Shown piece by piece: positions 5,856-6,279 of a stretch of DNA of 6,279 nucleotides. A model generated the notes under the pieces. The model saw only the letters and a program-made list of their open reading frames with translations, ran no database searches and was not told the origin of the DNA. The translations under genes were made by a program, and so were the position numbers. The DNA is from Pseudomonadota bacterium. Its GTDB lineage: Bacteria; Pseudomonadota; Gammaproteobacteria; Burkholderiales; Ferrovaceae. The DNA lies in contig JAJYQG010000122.1 of assembly GCA_021794775.1 (NCBI GenBank), positions 1-6,279 of the forward strand, given 5' to 3'. Position 1 is the stretch's first letter, and every line of letters begins with the position of its first letter.

Positions 5856-6279
5856 ATGCCGATGCCAGCTCACAATCCCTGGTTTGCTGCAGCCCAACGG
5901 TTATGGACCGATAGGGTCGGGCATTTTTCCCTGATGGTGGTTTTGGCTTACCTGCTTCTGGTGGCGTTGGTCGCTGCTGGCTTGCTGGGTGCCGGCTGGG
6001 ACGAGCAAAAAGCGTTGAATTACGCGCCTCCCACATGGTTTGTGACAGCCGCCAACCGCGTCAGCGAACCGATGGGGCCACCTCCAACCCTGGCGCCGGT
6101 CCCGCTGTATGGCTGGCAGGATCCTTTGGATCCGGGATGGTCCCAATGGCTGGTCGAAGCTCAGCGCCAAGCCCGTCAAACCGCTCCTTTGGCCCTGACT
6201 TTATTCTGGGGTGGTGACAAATGGGGCCGGGATGTGGGTGTCAAGGTGCTGAAGGGTACTGAAACTTCGGTATGGGAGA
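5856..6279 (+). CDS. ABC transporter inner-membrane permease, second subunit (DppC/OppC/YejE-like), 5' part only
   Basis: This open frame runs off the right edge and gives 141 complete codons. It begins 3 bases after the stop of the first permease, on the same strand, as the second channel subunit normally does. The visible part has a cytoplasmic N terminus, one membrane helix (about residues 25-46), then a long extracytoplasmic stretch rich in Pro and Trp. It then reaches FWGGDKWGRDVGVKVLKGTETS (about 117-138), the equivalent of the GTDxxGRDVxSRxxxGxxxS signature that opens the transport domain of DppC-type permeases. The remaining helices and EAA loop would lie beyond the window. ATG 5856 is the first start; ATG 5862, two codons later, has slightly better spacing from the AGG at 5851-5853. 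The substrate is presumably the ligand of the adjacent binding protein. Confidence 0.88.
   Translation, partial: MPMPAHNPWFAAAQRLWTDRVGHFSLMVVLAYLLLVALVAAGLLGAGWDEQKALNYAPPTWFVTAANRVSEPMGPPPTLAPVPLYGWQDPLDPGWSQWLVEAQRQARQTAPLALTLFWGGDKWGRDVGVKVLKGTETSVWE

Overview
This window is ordinary chromosomal housekeeping DNA from a Gram-negative proteobacterium. The base composition looks moderately GC-rich by eye (not computed). The order tRNA-Val, tRNA-Asp, ppiD, followed by fabI on the opposite strand and a peptide-type ABC transporter, is one I associate with betaproteobacteria. That assignment is an inference from gene order and protein character, and I cannot name a genus. I see no insertion sequence, phage gene, CRISPR array, toxin-antitoxin pair or other sign of recent transfer.

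Layout. Bases 1-183 hold two tRNA genes on the + strand, Val(TAC), cut by one base at the window edge, and Asp(GTC). Both encode CCA. A short intrinsic terminator follows at 192-222. It sits directly in front of the Shine-Dalgarno sequence of ppiD (241-2148), which encodes an inner-membrane-anchored periplasmic chaperone with a parvulin domain. A 58-bp convergent gap holds a strong hairpin (2157-2192). On the minus strand lies fabI (2207-2992), the NADH-type enoyl-ACP reductase of fatty-acid synthesis. A divergent intergenic region (about 2993-3135) carries the fabI Shine-Dalgarno, candidate -10 elements on both strands and a 14-bp palindrome. From there to the window end runs one + strand operon: a family 5 periplasmic solute-binding protein (3136-4902), a DppB/YejB-type permease (4899-5852, ATGA overlap with the previous gene) and the beginning of a DppC/YejE-type permease (5856 to the edge).

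How it fits together. FabI completes each elongation cycle that makes acyl chains for membrane lipids. PpiD assists proteins emerging from the Sec translocon into the periplasm. The transporter genes form the binding protein and the two-permease channel of a peptide or peptide-like importer; the ATPase gene or genes would be expected beyond the right edge. Apart from both concerning the cell envelope, nothing in the sequence ties the transporter functionally to fabI or ppiD. The least explained items are the convergent hairpin with internal direct repeats, the palindrome in the divergent promoter region, the terminator that leaves no room for a ppiD promoter, the intact parvulin active site of PpiD, and a long extracytoplasmic segment in the last permease. 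I do not see a previously undescribed system here.
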